DNA from: Chromobacterium violaceum ATCC 12472
GTDB taxonomy: Bacteria; Pseudomonadota; Gammaproteobacteria; Burkholderiales; Chromobacteriaceae
Length of the DNA stretch: 64,000 bases
Assembly (NCBI RefSeq): GCF_000007705.1
Contig: NC_005085.1
Span: 2,861,752-2,925,751, forward strand
Reading direction: 5' to 3'
A model generated the notes under the pieces. That model saw only the letters and a program-made list of their open reading frames with translations, ran no database searches and was not told the DNA's origin. Below, piece after piece: positions 15,584 to 24,563 of this stretch. A program made the position numbers and the translations under genes. The first letter of the stretch is position 1; each line of letters starts with the position of its first letter.

Positions 15584-16417
15584 ATGAACTTCAAGCAGGT
15601 CGATGTCTTCAGTTCCACCCCTCTTAAGGGCAACCCGGTGGCCGTAGTGTTCGATGCTGATGGGCTCGATGACCGGCAGATGGCGCTCTTTGCCAACTGG
15701 ACCAATCTCAGCGAAACCACCTTCATCCTCCAGCCCAGAGACCCGCGCGCCGACTACCGCCTGAGGATCTTCACAACGCTGGAAGAACTGCCGTTCGCTG
15801 GCCATCCCACCCTGGGCAGCTGCCACGCCTGGTTGGAGTCCGGCGGGATGCCGCAGGGCGAGGATGTCATCCAGGAGTGCGAGGTGGGACTGGTGCGGAT
15901 TCGCCGCCAGGAGGGGCGGCTGGCGTTTCTTGCGCCGCCCTTGCTGCGCTCCGGGCCAGTGGCGGCCGAGCTTCTGGAGCGGGTGCGCCTGGGACTGCGC
16001 TTGGCGCCTGGTGAGATTGTAGATGCCCAGTGGGTCGACAACGGCGCCGGTTGGCTGGCCGTGATGCTCGCCAAGCGCCAGCAGGTACTGGACCTCCAAC
16101 CCGACTATCCGGCGTTAAGCGGGCTGGCGGTGGGGGTGATTGCGCCTTGCGATCCACAGCATGACGATAGCGATGCGCAGTTCGAGGTGAGGGCCTTTAT
16201 CGCCGGCGATGGCATGCCCGAGGACCCAGCCACGGGCAGCCTGAACGCCGGCATTGCCCAGTGGTTGCTGGCGGCCGGAATGGTGCCAGCGCGCTATCGC
16301 GTCAGCCAGGGCTTGAGCATGGGGCGCGCCGGGCGCATCGAGGTAGAACAGGTGGGCGACGATGTGTGGATAGGCGGCAATGCCGTAACCTGCATTGCAG
16401 GCCGTCTGACGCTATAA
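15584..16417 (+). CDS. PhzF-family isomerase/epimerase-like protein
   Basis: A 277-residue cytosolic protein with the duplicated diaminopimelate-epimerase-like fold. Family signatures are QVDVFSSTPLKGNPVAVVFDA at the N terminus, NLSETTFIL with the catalytic glutamate near residue 46, LPFAGHPTLGSCHAWL, and GMPEDPATGSLNAGIAQWL with the conserved aspartate. PhzF isomerises an anthranilate derivative in phenazine synthesis, but most genomic paralogs lie outside phenazine clusters, and none of phzA-G is here. The substrate is unknown. Its 3' end abuts a truncated phage gene on the other strand. Confidence 0.93.
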   Translation: MNFKQVDVFSSTPLKGNPVAVVFDADGLDDRQMALFANWTNLSETTFILQPRDPRADYRLRIFTTLEELPFAGHPTLGSCHAWLESGGMPQGEDVIQECEVGLVRIRRQEGRLAFLAPPLLRSGPVAAELLERVRLGLRLAPGEIVDAQWVDNGAGWLAVMLAKRQQVLDLQPDYPALSGLAVGVIAPCDPQHDDSDAQFEVRAFIAGDGMPEDPATGSLNAGIAQWLLAAGMVPARYRVSQGLSMGRAGRIEVEQVGDDVWIGGNAVTCIAGRLTL

Positions 16418-16419
16418 CC

Positions 16420-16680
16420 ACCCAAGTTCGAAATGGTTTGAGTGGCCACGCCGGTTTCCAGCCGGCAAACCACCTCCCCGCCCCCCAGCGGCATGGCGCG
16501 GACCTCCTCCTTGTTCAGCTTGCTCAGCAAGACCGCCGTGGTACGGCATTTGATCGCCGCCGCGACGTCATCGGCGAAGAACCATAGACCATTGTGGCGG
16601 CGGAGAAGATGGATGGTGTGATTGAGGAAGGGAAAAGACAGCAGGCCTGCCGGCGTGGAAGCGTGCGCCAATTGGGTCAT
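16420..16680 (-). pseudogene. Truncated Bro-N antirepressor-like phage gene
   Basis: From ATG 16680 (GGAG about 8 nt upstream) the frame encodes MTQLAHASTPAGLLSFPFLN, then LLRRHNGLWFFADDVAAAIK and LLSKLNKEEVRAMPLGG, which match the Bro-N domain of phage antirepressors (the W-F-x-A-x-DV core). After NLGGY at about 16420 the frame runs antisense into the PhzF-like gene and no longer looks like protein. The usual C-terminal KilA/ORF6C part is missing. It is a remnant of a prophage, probably cut when the adjacent segment was rearranged. Confidence 0.65.
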
Positions 16681-17116
16681 GGCTAGAACTCCATCAAGAT
16701 TATGAAGCGCCGCAGTGCAGCGCACTTCCATGTAGTTCGAGTCGCCAAACCCGGCCATGCCATCAAGCATGACCCGAAGAGGCTAAGTGCTTACAAAAGT
16801 CAGATCAATCAGGGATTCTACGGTGTGCGCTGCCAAAAAGTGTAGGTAGCGTCTATGCATCCGCTGCGCGGATGATGAATTAGGCGCCACTTTACTGCAC
16901 GCGGGAAGGGGCCGATTGTCGCTGTACAGCCCGACTATTCTCGACAGCTTTATAAAGCCGAGCATCTTCATCTCCACTTCCTACGAACTAGCAGCACAAA
17001 ACCGCGTCAATGCAGGCCAAACTCAATAATAGAGAGATAACTGGCAAGAAGAACAGGCAGGCACGGCAAGCAACTTGATGGAAAATCCTAGAATATTCCT
17101 TCACTTAGCACCGACC
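16681..17116. other. Intergenic region, no gene recognised
   Basis: It contains no supportable gene; a leftward 64-codon frame near 16783-16977 has no clear family or ribosome site. Base composition becomes AT-richer towards the right, where the T6SS cassette promoter should lie. Confidence 0.4.
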
Positions 17117-17674
17117 ATGAGCAAGCCCATCATCCGCCTCGGGGACAAGACTGATCATGGCGGCACCGTTCTTGAAGCCTTCCCCACCCTCGTCATTTTT
17201 GGCAAACCTGCCGCTGGCGTCGGCCACAAAGTCAGCTGTCCGAAGTGCAAAGGCACGTTTGTGATCGTGGAAGGCGCGGCGAATACAAGCTTCATGGGCA
17301 AGAATGTCGCCATTGAAGGAATGAAAACCTCCTGCGGCGCCACCTTGATCGCATCGCAAGGACAGTCAACGATAAACGTCGACTCAGGCGCCGCCGCCGC
17401 TGTTACTTCCTCCCCTGCGCAAATCGCCTCCGCGCTAACGGCAGCCAGCGCGAGCGAGAAGCTGTTCGACCAACATTTCATTGTGCACGACAAGAACGGC
17501 GCGCCGCTTCCCAACTGGCCGTACACTATCGAATTGGCCAACGGACACACCATCAGCGGCAAAACCGACGACATGGGCAAGACATCCAAGGTTTCCTCCG
17601 ACGCGGCCGACTCCGTCACATTGCACGTATACGAACCAGAACCCACGCCGATCAATCCGCATTGGGATCAATGA
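17117..17674 (+). CDS. PAAR-domain type VI secretion spike-tip protein with C-terminal extension
   Basis: A 185-residue protein. Residues 1-95 form a PAAR domain (MSKPIIRLGDKTDHGGTVLE, a CPKCKG pair, GKNVAIEGMKTSCGATLI) that caps VgrG on the T6SS spike. After an Ala/Ser linker, residues 112-185 form a small beta domain (FIVHDKNGAPLPNWPYTIEL, then SGKTDDMGKTSKV), like the transthyretin-like extensions that connect PAAR or VgrG to cargo. ATG 17117 fits the family N terminus although no Shine-Dalgarno is obvious; in-frame ATG 17078 and TTG 17075 lie upstream. The effector gene starts 1 bp after its stop, so the PAAR probably delivers it. Confidence 0.92.
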   Translation: MSKPIIRLGDKTDHGGTVLEAFPTLVIFGKPAAGVGHKVSCPKCKGTFVIVEGAANTSFMGKNVAIEGMKTSCGATLIASQGQSTINVDSGAAAAVTSSPAQIASALTAASASEKLFDQHFIVHDKNGAPLPNWPYTIELANGHTISGKTDDMGKTSKVSSDAADSVTLHVYEPEPTPINPHWDQ

Positions 17675-17675
17675 G

Positions 17676-18257
17676 ATGGCCCCCAAACCGAAAAAGAAAA
17701 TTCACTCCCATAAGGACAAGCTGACACCCAAGTCCGTCACCGCACCGCAAAAGGTTGAAGTAGACGATACCGCCCGACTGAAGGAAATCCGCAGTTTGGT
17801 AGAGAAGAATAATCAGTCATCCTTGCCTACCGATCTGATCATCTGCCAGATTTACATGGAGTCGCGCTTCGACTCCAACCCGCACAATAGCGATAGCTCC
17901 GCCAAAGGATTGATGCAGCTGCTCAAAGCGCCCATCCGCGAAATGTACCGGATCGAGAACATGCAAAAGCCGAGAAGCGAGAGGCTGACAGACGAAGAAG
18001 CTTTCAAGAAAGCGGATGTCTTTCATGACAGCCCCTCCCTGCTGAACGATGCCATCAACATTCAGACCGGGACCAAGTATTTGCAGATGCTGATTGATAA
18101 ACAGAAAAAGAAAGGCGCTAGCGATCCGATATCAGAAGCGTACAAGGACTACCGTGGGCTTCGAAACGGCATCTACTACAGAAAAATCAAGGCAATGGCC
18201 GACAAGCTGAAGGACAATCCAGAATCCATGCAAATACTGAGAGACGGCGTCAAATGA
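17676..18257 (+). CDS. Lysozyme/lytic transglycosylase-like T6SS effector candidate
   Basis: A 193-residue protein with a very basic start (MAPKPKKKIHSHKDK) and a goose-type/SLT lysozyme fold signature. The signature reads IICQIYMESRFDSNPHNSDS with catalytic Glu62 and SAKGLMQLLKAPI (GLMQL at residues 78-82), followed by NIQTGTKYLQMLI and a helical tail. Predicted to cleave the MurNAc-GlcNAc bond of peptidoglycan. There is no signal peptide, so delivery must be by another route, consistent with the PAAR gene ending 1 bp earlier. Its stop overlaps the start of an exported protein gene (ATGA), the usual layout of an effector with a periplasmic immunity protein. Confidence 0.85.
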   Translation: MAPKPKKKIHSHKDKLTPKSVTAPQKVEVDDTARLKEIRSLVEKNNQSSLPTDLIICQIYMESRFDSNPHNSDSSAKGLMQLLKAPIREMYRIENMQKPRSERLTDEEAFKKADVFHDSPSLLNDAINIQTGTKYLQMLIDKQKKKGASDPISEAYKDYRGLRNGIYYRKIKAMADKLKDNPESMQILRDGVK

Positions 18258-18769
18258 AATATCTTTTATTATCAATCGCAGCGCTTTCACTGAGCGCAAA
18301 TGCTGAAACCGTGCAAAGCTGCCGTCTCTCCGCCCAAAACACCATCACCATTAGCCGCGACAAAAAAATAGCCGACACATACCTTTATTTTATCGAATCA
18401 AACAATAACAAGCGCGAGCTCATCTTCAGCACCGAAGAAGAATCGAGAGGCAGTGACGTTCAGATAGTATGCGCAGGAAAGAAACAAAAGGCCGTTATTG
18501 TTTCGGGAGAGTTCACATCCAACTACATAAAGGGCTTGGCAATCAATGAACATGGCCGGATAAATTTTGCGGAAAAAATCAGACCAGCCATCGCATATAC
18601 CAAGGCCAATGAAATGATAGTCATATTCCGGACCGACAAAAAATGGGACTCAAGCAATATCTATACAGTCTATAAACTTACCGGAAATAAAAAACAGTCT
18701 GACGAGAGCTTTGGCACAGACACCAAGCCCAGCCAGCACGGCTACGAAGTAACCATTCTAAATAAATAA
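18254..18769 (+). CDS. Periplasmic protein, candidate immunity protein for the lysozyme effector
   Basis: A 171-residue protein with a clean Sec signal peptide (MKYLLLSIAALSLSANA, cleavage before ETVQ). Mature residues 20-171 are probably a beta-rich domain with two cysteines (SCRLS and IVCAG) that could form a disulfide. I recognise no family. The ATG overlaps the effector stop by 4 bp, so the two are translationally coupled. A periplasmic location is where a peptidoglycan hydrolase effector would have to be neutralised. Codon use is markedly AT-richer than the genome, as is common for acquired effector-immunity cassettes. The immunity role is inferred from context alone. Confidence 0.78.
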   Translation: MKYLLLSIAALSLSANAETVQSCRLSAQNTITISRDKKIADTYLYFIESNNNKRELIFSTEEESRGSDVQIVCAGKKQKAVIVSGEFTSNYIKGLAINEHGRINFAEKIRPAIAYTKANEMIVIFRTDKKWDSSNIYTVYKLTGNKKQSDESFGTDTKPSQHGYEVTILNK

Positions 18770-18974
18770 AACGGCTCAATCAAACAGGCTGAAGTACCAT
18801 GTCGCTATAGCTTGGGCCGAATAGGACCTATATCGTCCCCACCCATCATAGAATAGATGCGGCTCACCCCACTTCCTTGGCGCGAGCCGGTCAAAACAAT
18901 GTGCCCTAGGCTCGGTCGAACTCGCATCGCGCCAAGGTCTCGGTGCTCAAACAATCGTCCGCGAAGCGGACACA

Positions 18975-19505
18975 TCATTCAAACGCGGATACCGACATCA
19001 AGTCATCTCCTCCCGCCCAGTCTTGCGGATACAAGCCTCGTTTGACCGCTCGGTGAAAAGTGGAAAACGGCCAATCCTGGACGCGGGACACCAAACCATG
19101 CTTGAGCGGATTGATATGGATGTAGTCCAGATGCGCCGCGTAGTCAGCCTCGCAGCGGATGCAATGTTCCCAGAAACGGCGTTGCCAGATACCACGTTCC
19201 CTATTGCGGCATCGAGCGGGATTGCGATACTCCAACGCGGGCATGGCGCGGACGAAACGGATTTTGATGGCTTTGATGCGATTGGAAAAATCGTCATCGC
19301 CGGGCGGCAGAGTGATCATGCAATGCACATGATCCGGCAACACCACCCAGCCATCGATATGAAATGGACGCTCGCATCGAGTCAGCCTCACCGCCTCACA
19401 CAGCGCGTCGATATGATCCACCAGCAAGCTGGAGCCACGTTCCAGCAGCGTGAAGGTCAAGAAATACGTTCCGCCCGGCACCCGCCAGCGTCGATAGTTG
19501 GGCAT
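18975..19505 (-). CDS. REP-associated tyrosine transposase (RAYT), Y1 HUH family
   Basis: A 176-residue single-stranded DNA transposase of the TnpA_REP type. The HUH motif is PDHVHCMI; the catalytic tyrosine is in AHLDYIHINPLKHGLV, and FWEHCIRCEADY precedes it. The N terminus MPNYRRWRVPGGTYFLTFTL is typical. GGGG 7 nt upstream supports ATG 19505; ATG 19511 is the alternative. RAYTs act on REP hairpins in trans rather than moving themselves as an IS. Two copies of a REP-type hairpin pair start 56 bp upstream of this gene. Confidence 0.93.
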   Translation of the reverse strand: MPNYRRWRVPGGTYFLTFTLLERGSSLLVDHIDALCEAVRLTRCERPFHIDGWVVLPDHVHCMITLPPGDDDFSNRIKAIKIRFVRAMPALEYRNPARCRNRERGIWQRRFWEHCIRCEADYAAHLDYIHINPLKHGLVSRVQDWPFSTFHRAVKRGLYPQDWAGGDDLMSVSAFE

Positions 19506-19560
19506 GGTCATTCCCCAGAACACCAAAGCCCAAACCATACGTCCGGAAACCCCAGCCCAC

Positions 19561-19981
19561 CAATCCGTCAAAAGGCCGGCGGCAAAGTCAGCCACAGGGT
19601 TTGCATCCCCCCATCAGCAGCAGCAGGCAACGGTGGATCGCCCCTCCGGGGCATCCACCCTACGGTGGCATCCCCACCACAACCCGTAGGGCGGAATCCC
19701 GGCAAAGCCGGGAGTTCCGCCGCGGTGCGACCCGCGCATCACCTACAAAACATCAGTCAATTATCCGGGGTACGTGGTGCCAACCAATCCGTCAAAAGGC
19801 CAGCGCCAAAACCAGCCACATGGTTTGCATGCAACCGTCAGCGGTGGATCGCCCCTTCGGGGCATCCACCCTACGGCGGCATTCCAGCCTCGACCCGTAG
19901 GGCGGAATCCCGGCAAAGCCGGGAGTTCCGCCTCGATGCGACCCGCGCATCACCTACAAAACATCAGTCAATTATCCGGGG
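19561..19981. repeat. Two direct repeat units carrying REP/BIME-like hairpins
   Basis: Two units of about 200-210 bp (19561-19770 and 19785-19981) begin with CAATCCGTCAAAAGGCC and end with CATCAGTCAATTATCCGGGG. Each holds hairpin A (19632-19659 and 19843-19870), GGTGGAT-x-GCCCC paired with GGGGC-ATCCACC, and hairpin B (19690-19721 and 19901-19932), GGCGGAA-x-CCCGGC paired with GCCGGG-x-x-TTCCGCC. Hairpins are spaced exactly 211 bp between units. Hairpin arms are nearly identical while the linkers differ, as expected of selected REP elements served by the adjacent RAYT. Confidence 0.88.
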
Positions 19982-20159
19982 CACACGGTAGGCAGTCATA
20001 TGTAGCATTGTGACAATACCCCCTCAGAAGTGACCATGGTAGAGTAATAAACTTTCAAAGCATCACCGCATATTAAATTAATCAATTTTTAAATAACCAC
20101 TTTACACTTAAATGCCATATGCAATAAAATACAGATTGGCAACCCTCTGAAAGAATATC

Positions 20160-21428
20160 ATGTTTGATGATTATGATTTTAAGAATATAAAAAGAAGAGT
20201 TTCTGTCAGATTTTCCCAAAAACGTGACGAGCCGATATATCCATGGGAAATTGCCGGCTTCTTGTCCAAGCTAAACACCTCATACTACAAGCTAGAATTA
20301 TTAAACTCAATCTGCTCTGCAATTTCGAATGGAGTATCGCCTGAAAACATTTTCATATTAAATAGTTCACTTCCGCTTTATCAGCGGCATGCTGAGATGA
20401 ATTTATTAAATGAAAATCATGCATACTATTTATTTCATCGAATTGGGCTTATAATCCCATTAATTCCAAATAGGCATGCTTATAATTTGCACTTAGTTTC
20501 TCAAGCATTCTCTATAATTAATTCATTTCTTCATCAAAAACATGTAGGCCCACTCCCAATTCGAACAATTGAAGGAGTCTACGAGGTTCTAAATGAGAGC
20601 GGATTAGAGAGTGCTGAAGAGCATATGATTTCACTTGCCATGGAGCGCGCTCGAAAAAGTTTAGAAAAGGCTCAAGAAAGAGGAAAACGTAAAGAAATTA
20701 TAACAAAAGAAGATATTCTAATCGCATTAAGCAAATACAGCAGGAAAAAGAAAAGCCTTCTCAATGATTTAGAAATCATATCCAGAATTAATGAAAATGA
20801 TTATGAATATATAATTCAGGGAAAAGACAAAGAATCAAAGAGACTATCCGGAATAGTACAAGCATTTTATACGAACTTTGATTCAATCATGCGTCCATTA
20901 GTATGTGCGCGCATAGGAAATGGAAAAATTAGAGTATTTGGCAGATCCCTTGTAAACAAAAAAGAGGATTTTGGTCTTGAACTAAAAGAAGCAAAAAGAA
21001 ATAGCCCACTAGGGATTGATATAGCGGGAGGAGTCGCATTGGCACAGTTTTTGCTGAATGCAATTCAGAGTCAGCAGAGCCACAAGATGGATATTGAAAA
21101 GAAAGCGCTTGAAATTGAAGAAGTAAAGATGAGGATTGAATCTCAAAATTTAATAAATCAAAGCCATAAAGTTGACTTGGAAAGAAAATTGACCGACCTT
21201 GAAATAGCTAGGGAAGATTTGAGAAGCAAAAAGAGGATTGGTGAATATTTAGAACAAGCCGTTAGCAATTCAGATGTCAATGCAATTCAAAATATTAATA
21301 CATCATTTAATCAGTACAGACTCGCCAAGCTTTATACCACCGAGCAAATTAATGCCACAAAAATACTCGATGAAAAAGGACTTGAGATTGATAAATCGTC
21401 AATCCGTATCATTGATAATCATGTCTAA
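20160..21428 (+). CDS. AT-rich orphan gene, 422-residue protein with coiled coil, unknown function
   Basis: I recognise no family. The frame is long, uninterrupted and strongly AT-rich against a GC-rich genome, pointing to acquisition from another lineage. Visible parts: residues 1-140 mixed alpha/beta (PWEIAGFLSKLNTSYYKLEL, then SPENIFILNSSLPLYQ); residues 150-225 highly charged helix; residues 225-282 a compact segment with FDSIMRPLVCARIGNGKIRV; residues 284-301 a short hydrophobic stretch (GIDIAGGVALAQFLLNAI); residues 305-365 a likely coiled coil; and an Ile/Asn-rich tail. There is no signal peptide. Only weak ribosome binding (GAAAG) precedes ATG 20160. A terminator follows. It stands alone next to the REP array; a mobile-island or phage-defence role is only a guess. 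Confidence 0.85.
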   Translation: MFDDYDFKNIKRRVSVRFSQKRDEPIYPWEIAGFLSKLNTSYYKLELLNSICSAISNGVSPENIFILNSSLPLYQRHAEMNLLNENHAYYLFHRIGLIIPLIPNRHAYNLHLVSQAFSIINSFLHQKHVGPLPIRTIEGVYEVLNESGLESAEEHMISLAMERARKSLEKAQERGKRKEIITKEDILIALSKYSRKKKSLLNDLEIISRINENDYEYIIQGKDKESKRLSGIVQAFYTNFDSIMRPLVCARIGNGKIRVFGRSLVNKKEDFGLELKEAKRNSPLGIDIAGGVALAQFLLNAIQSQQSHKMDIEKKALEIEEVKMRIESQNLINQSHKVDLERKLTDLEIAREDLRSKKRIGEYLEQAVSNSDVNAIQNINTSFNQYRLAKLYTTEQINATKILDEKGLEIDKSSIRIIDNHV

Positions 21429-21494
21429 TAGTTCGCTTTTCACCAAGTTAACAGAGGCAGGCACGCACCGTTGATCAAAAATAGCCATAAAAAA

Positions 21495-21517
21495 CCCCCA
21501 CATAAATAATGTGGGGG
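21495..21517. terminator. Intrinsic terminator between the orphan gene and valS
   Basis: CCCCCACAT pairs with ATGTGGGGG around AAATA. On the minus strand it is followed by TTTTTTATGG, a good T-run for valS. On the plus strand it lies about 65 bp after the orphan stop and may serve both. Confidence 0.88.
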
Positions 21518-21538
21518 GTTATAGATGACACTTGGTTA

Positions 21539-24358
21539 TCAAGCTAACTTCACAAGCTGCACCCTAATCTTCTCCAACTTGTCATTCAGCTCAGCCAACT
21601 GAGCCTTGTCGCGCTCAACCAAGTGCGCCGGCGCCTTGTCCACATAACCCGGCTTCTCCAGCTTGGCCGTCAGCTTGGCCAGCTCAGCCTCCACCTTGCC
21701 CTGCTCCTTTCTCAGGCGCGCGGTTTCCGCGGCTTTATCCACTTCCACCTTCAGCATCAGGCGCGCTTCGCCGGACATCGCCACCGGGGCGTCGTCTTCC
21801 GGCAGCTTGGCCACCAGCGTACCTTCGGTCAGACGGGCCAGCAGCTTCAGGTACGGCACGAAGTCGGCGATGGACGCGTCGGCGGTTTCGATGAACAGCG
21901 GGGCCTTGACGGCCGGGCCGATGCCCATTTCGCCGCGCAGATTGCGCACCGCGTTGACCATGTCCTTGAACGCTTCCATGCGGGCGTTGGCCGCGGCGCT
22001 GATCTTGCTCTCGTCCGCCACCGGCCACGGGGCCAGCATCAGCGATTCGGTCTTCTTCGCGTTGGCCAGCGGGGCCACGGTCTGCCACAACTCTTCGGTG
22101 ATGAAGGGCATCAGCGGGTGGTTCAGGCGCAGCGCCACTTCCAGCACGCGCACCAGGGTGCGGCGGGTGGCGCGCTGCTGGGCTTCGTTGCCGCCCTGGA
22201 TCTGCACCTTGGCCAGTTCCACGTACCAGTCGCAGTACTCGTTCCAGATGAATTCGTAGATCACCTGGGCGGCGATGTCGAAGCGGTAGGTTTCCAGCGC
22301 GTTGGTGACGTCGATCTCGGCCTGTTGCAGGCGGCCGATGATCCATTGGTCCACAAAGCTGTATTCCAGCGGCAGGCTTTCGTCCTGGCCGCAGTCCTTG
22401 CCGTCCACGTTCATCATCACGAAGCGGGTGGCGTTCCACAGCTTGTTGCAGAAGTTGCGGTAGCCTTCGGCGCGCTTGAAGTCGAAGTTGACCGAGCGGC
22501 CCAGCGTGGCGTAGCTGGCCATGGTGAAACGCAGCGCGTCGGTACCGTAGGCCGGGATGCCTTCCGGGAACAGCTTCTCGGTGGCCTTGGCGATCTGCGG
22601 GGCCTTTTCCGGGCGGCGCAGGCCGGTGGTGCGCTTTTCCACCAGCGGCTCAAGCGCGATGCCGTCTATCAGGTCCACCGGGTCGATCACGTTGCCCTCG
22701 GACTTGGACATCTTCTTGCCTTCGTGGTCGCGCACCATGCCGTGGATGTAGACATCCTTGAACGGGACCTTGCCGGTGAAGTGCTTGGTCATCATGATCA
22801 TCCGGGCCACCCAGAAGAAGATGATTTCGTAGCCGGTCACCAGCACGTTGGAGGTGAGGAAGGCTTTCAGGTCCGGGGTTTCTTCCGGCCAGCCCAGGGT
22901 GGAGAACGGCACCAGGGCGGAGCTGAACCAGGTGTCCAGCACGTCCTGCTCGCGGCGCAGCGTCTTGCCGCCGGCTTTGGCCTGGGCTTCCGCTTCGGTG
23001 CGGCCGACGTAGATGTTGCCGTCTTCGTCGTACCAAGCCGGGATCTGGTGGCCCCACCACAGCTGGCGGGAGATGCACCAGTCCTGGATGTTCTTCATCC
23101 ACTGATTGTAGGTGTTGACCCAGTTTTCCGGCACGAAGCGCACTTCGCCGGATTCCACGGCCTCGATCGCCTTGGCGGCGATGGACTGGCCGGTGGCGTC
23201 GCCTTCGGCCACCTTGTTCATGGCGACGAACCATTGGTCGGTCAGCAGCGGCTCGATCACGGTGCCGGTGCGGTCGCCGCGCGGCACCATCAGCTTGTGC
23301 GGCTTGGTTTCCAGCAGCAGGCCCTGGGCTTGCAGATCGGCCAGCATGGCCTTGCGCGCTTCCTGGGCGGTGAGGCCGGCGTAGGCGGCCGGCAGCTCGA
23401 TGGCGCCTTGGGCGGAGCCGTCGAAGCCGAAGATTTGCGCCTTGGCCAGGATCTTGGCTTCCAGGCTCATCACGTTGATCAGCTGGGTGCCGTGGCGCTT
23501 GCCCACTTCGTAGTCGTTGAAGTCGTGCGCCGGGGTGATCTTGACGAAGCCGGTGCCGAATTCCTTGTCGACATAACTGTCGGCGATCACCGGGATGGTG
23601 CGGCCGGTGAGCGGCAGCTCCAGCTGCTTGCCCACCAGGTGCAGGTAGCGCTCGTCGTCCGGGGCGATGGCCACGGCCACGTCGCCCAGCAGGGTTTCCG
23701 GACGGGTGGTGGCGACGGTGACGAACTCGTCGCTGCCCACTACCGGGTACTTGATGTGCCACATGTGGCCGTCTTCTTCCTCGGATACCACTTCGAGGTC
23801 GGAGATGGCGGTGCCCAGCTTGGCGTCCCAGTTGGACAGGCGCTTGCCGCGGTAGATCAGGCCTTGCTCGTACAGGCGGACGAAGACTTCGGTCACCACT
23901 TCGGCGCGGACGTCGTCCATGGTGAAGTATTCGCGGTCCCAATCCACCGAGCAGCCGACGCGGCGCATCTGGCTGGTGATGGTGCCGCCGGATTTTTCCT
24001 TCCACTCCCAGATCTTGCTGGTGAACGCTTCGCGGCCCATGTCGTGGCGGTTCAGGCCCTGGTCGGCCAACTGGCGCTCGACGACGATCTGGGTGGCGAT
24101 GCCGGCGTGGTCGGTGCCCGGCACCCACAGGGTGTTGTGGCCCTTCATCCGGTAGAAGCGGGTCAGGCCGTCCATGATGGTCTGGTTGAAGGCGTGGCCC
24201 ATGTGCAACGTGCCGGTCACATTGGGCGGCGGCAGCTGGATGGCGAAGGACGGCTTGGAGGTGTCCATGCTCGGCTTGAAGTAGCCGGCCTGTTCCCAGT
24301 GTTGATACCAACGGCGCTCGAGGTCGCCCGGTTCGTAGCTTTTGGCAAGTTGTTCCAT
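21539..24358 (-). CDS. valS: Valyl-tRNA synthetase
   Basis: Class Ia aminoacyl-tRNA synthetase that charges tRNA-Val, 939 residues, the normal bacterial length. The HIGH motif is HMGH in [18 protein letters not shown], the KMSKS loop is [15 protein letters not shown], the editing (CP1) domain includes [16 protein letters not shown], and the anticodon-binding domain ([27 protein letters not shown]) is followed by the ValRS-specific C-terminal coiled coil ([20 protein letters not shown]). ATG 24358 matches the family start ([14 protein letters not shown]). It is divergent from the amidohydrolase gene. Confidence 0.98.
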   Translation of the reverse strand: MEQLAKSYEPGDLERRWYQHWEQAGYFKPSMDTSKPSFAIQLPPPNVTGTLHMGHAFNQTIMDGLTRFYRMKGHNTLWVPGTDHAGIATQIVVERQLADQGLNRHDMGREAFTSKIWEWKEKSGGTITSQMRRVGCSVDWDREYFTMDDVRAEVVTEVFVRLYEQGLIYRGKRLSNWDAKLGTAISDLEVVSEEEDGHMWHIKYPVVGSDEFVTVATTRPETLLGDVAVAIAPDDERYLHLVGKQLELPLTGRTIPVIADSYVDKEFGTGFVKITPAHDFNDYEVGKRHGTQLINVMSLEAKILAKAQIFGFDGSAQGAIELPAAYAGLTAQEARKAMLADLQAQGLLLETKPHKLMVPRGDRTGTVIEPLLTDQWFVAMNKVAEGDATGQSIAAKAIEAVESGEVRFVPENWVNTYNQWMKNIQDWCISRQLWWGHQIPAWYDEDGNIYVGRTEAEAQAKAGGKTLRREQDVLDTWFSSALVPFSTLGWPEETPDLKAFLTSNVLVTGYEIIFFWVARMIMMTKHFTGKVPFKDVYIHGMVRDHEGKKMSKSEGNVIDPVDLIDGIALEPLVEKRTTGLRRPEKAPQIAKATEKLFPEGIPAYGTDALRFTMASYATLGRSVNFDFKRAEGYRNFCNKLWNATRFVMMNVDGKDCGQDESLPLEYSFVDQWIIGRLQQAEIDVTNALETYRFDIAAQVIYEFIWNEYCDWYVELAKVQIQGGNEAQQRATRRTLVRVLEVALRLNHPLMPFITEELWQTVAPLANAKKTESLMLAPWPVADESKISAAANARMEAFKDMVNAVRNLRGEMGIGPAVKAPLFIETADASIADFVPYLKLLARLTEGTLVAKLPEDDAPVAMSGEARLMLKVEVDKAAETARLRKEQGKVEAELAKLTAKLEKPGYVDKAPAHLVERDKAQLAELNDKLEKIRVQLVKLA

Positions 24359-24563
24359 GGTGCTGAATCTTGGTGTTCTGAATGGAAAAATGGGTCGATT
24401 ATAACCGTTTTTGATCGCCAAAAGGCAGCACGGGCGGACTTCCCGGCCTAACAGTCCAAATTGGGGCCACTCGCGGGACGGCGCAATCATGCCATGCGAT
24501 TATCATCAAGCCGTACACGATGCCGGCAAACGGCGCCGGCCCAAACCAAGGAGATGCACTGCC

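Noticed and set aside
15584-16417. Considered as phenazine biosynthesis phzF
   Set aside because: No other phz gene is present; the wider PhzF-like family is common outside phenazine clusters.
18875-18937. Inverted repeat CCTTGGCGCGA...TCGCGCCAAGG considered as a transposon end or terminator
   Set aside because: The loop is about 40 nt, no T-run or target duplication is seen, and it could be chance; not enough to call.
19561-19981. Repeat pair considered as a CRISPR array
   Set aside because: Only two units of about 200 bp with internal hairpins and no regular short spacers or cas genes; REP/BIME elements beside a RAYT explain it.
19981-20159. Stretch GTGACAATACCCCCTCAGAAGTGACC considered as an insertion-sequence end (first 20 bases only are distinctive)
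   Set aside because: Vaguely like an IS21-type terminal sequence, but no second end, transposase or target duplication was found.
21623-24451. Open frame of 942 codons on the plus strand opposite valS
   Set aside because: It is antisense to an unmistakable valS, has His/Gly/Val-rich low-information composition and no family motifs; it is a shadow of GC-rich codon use.
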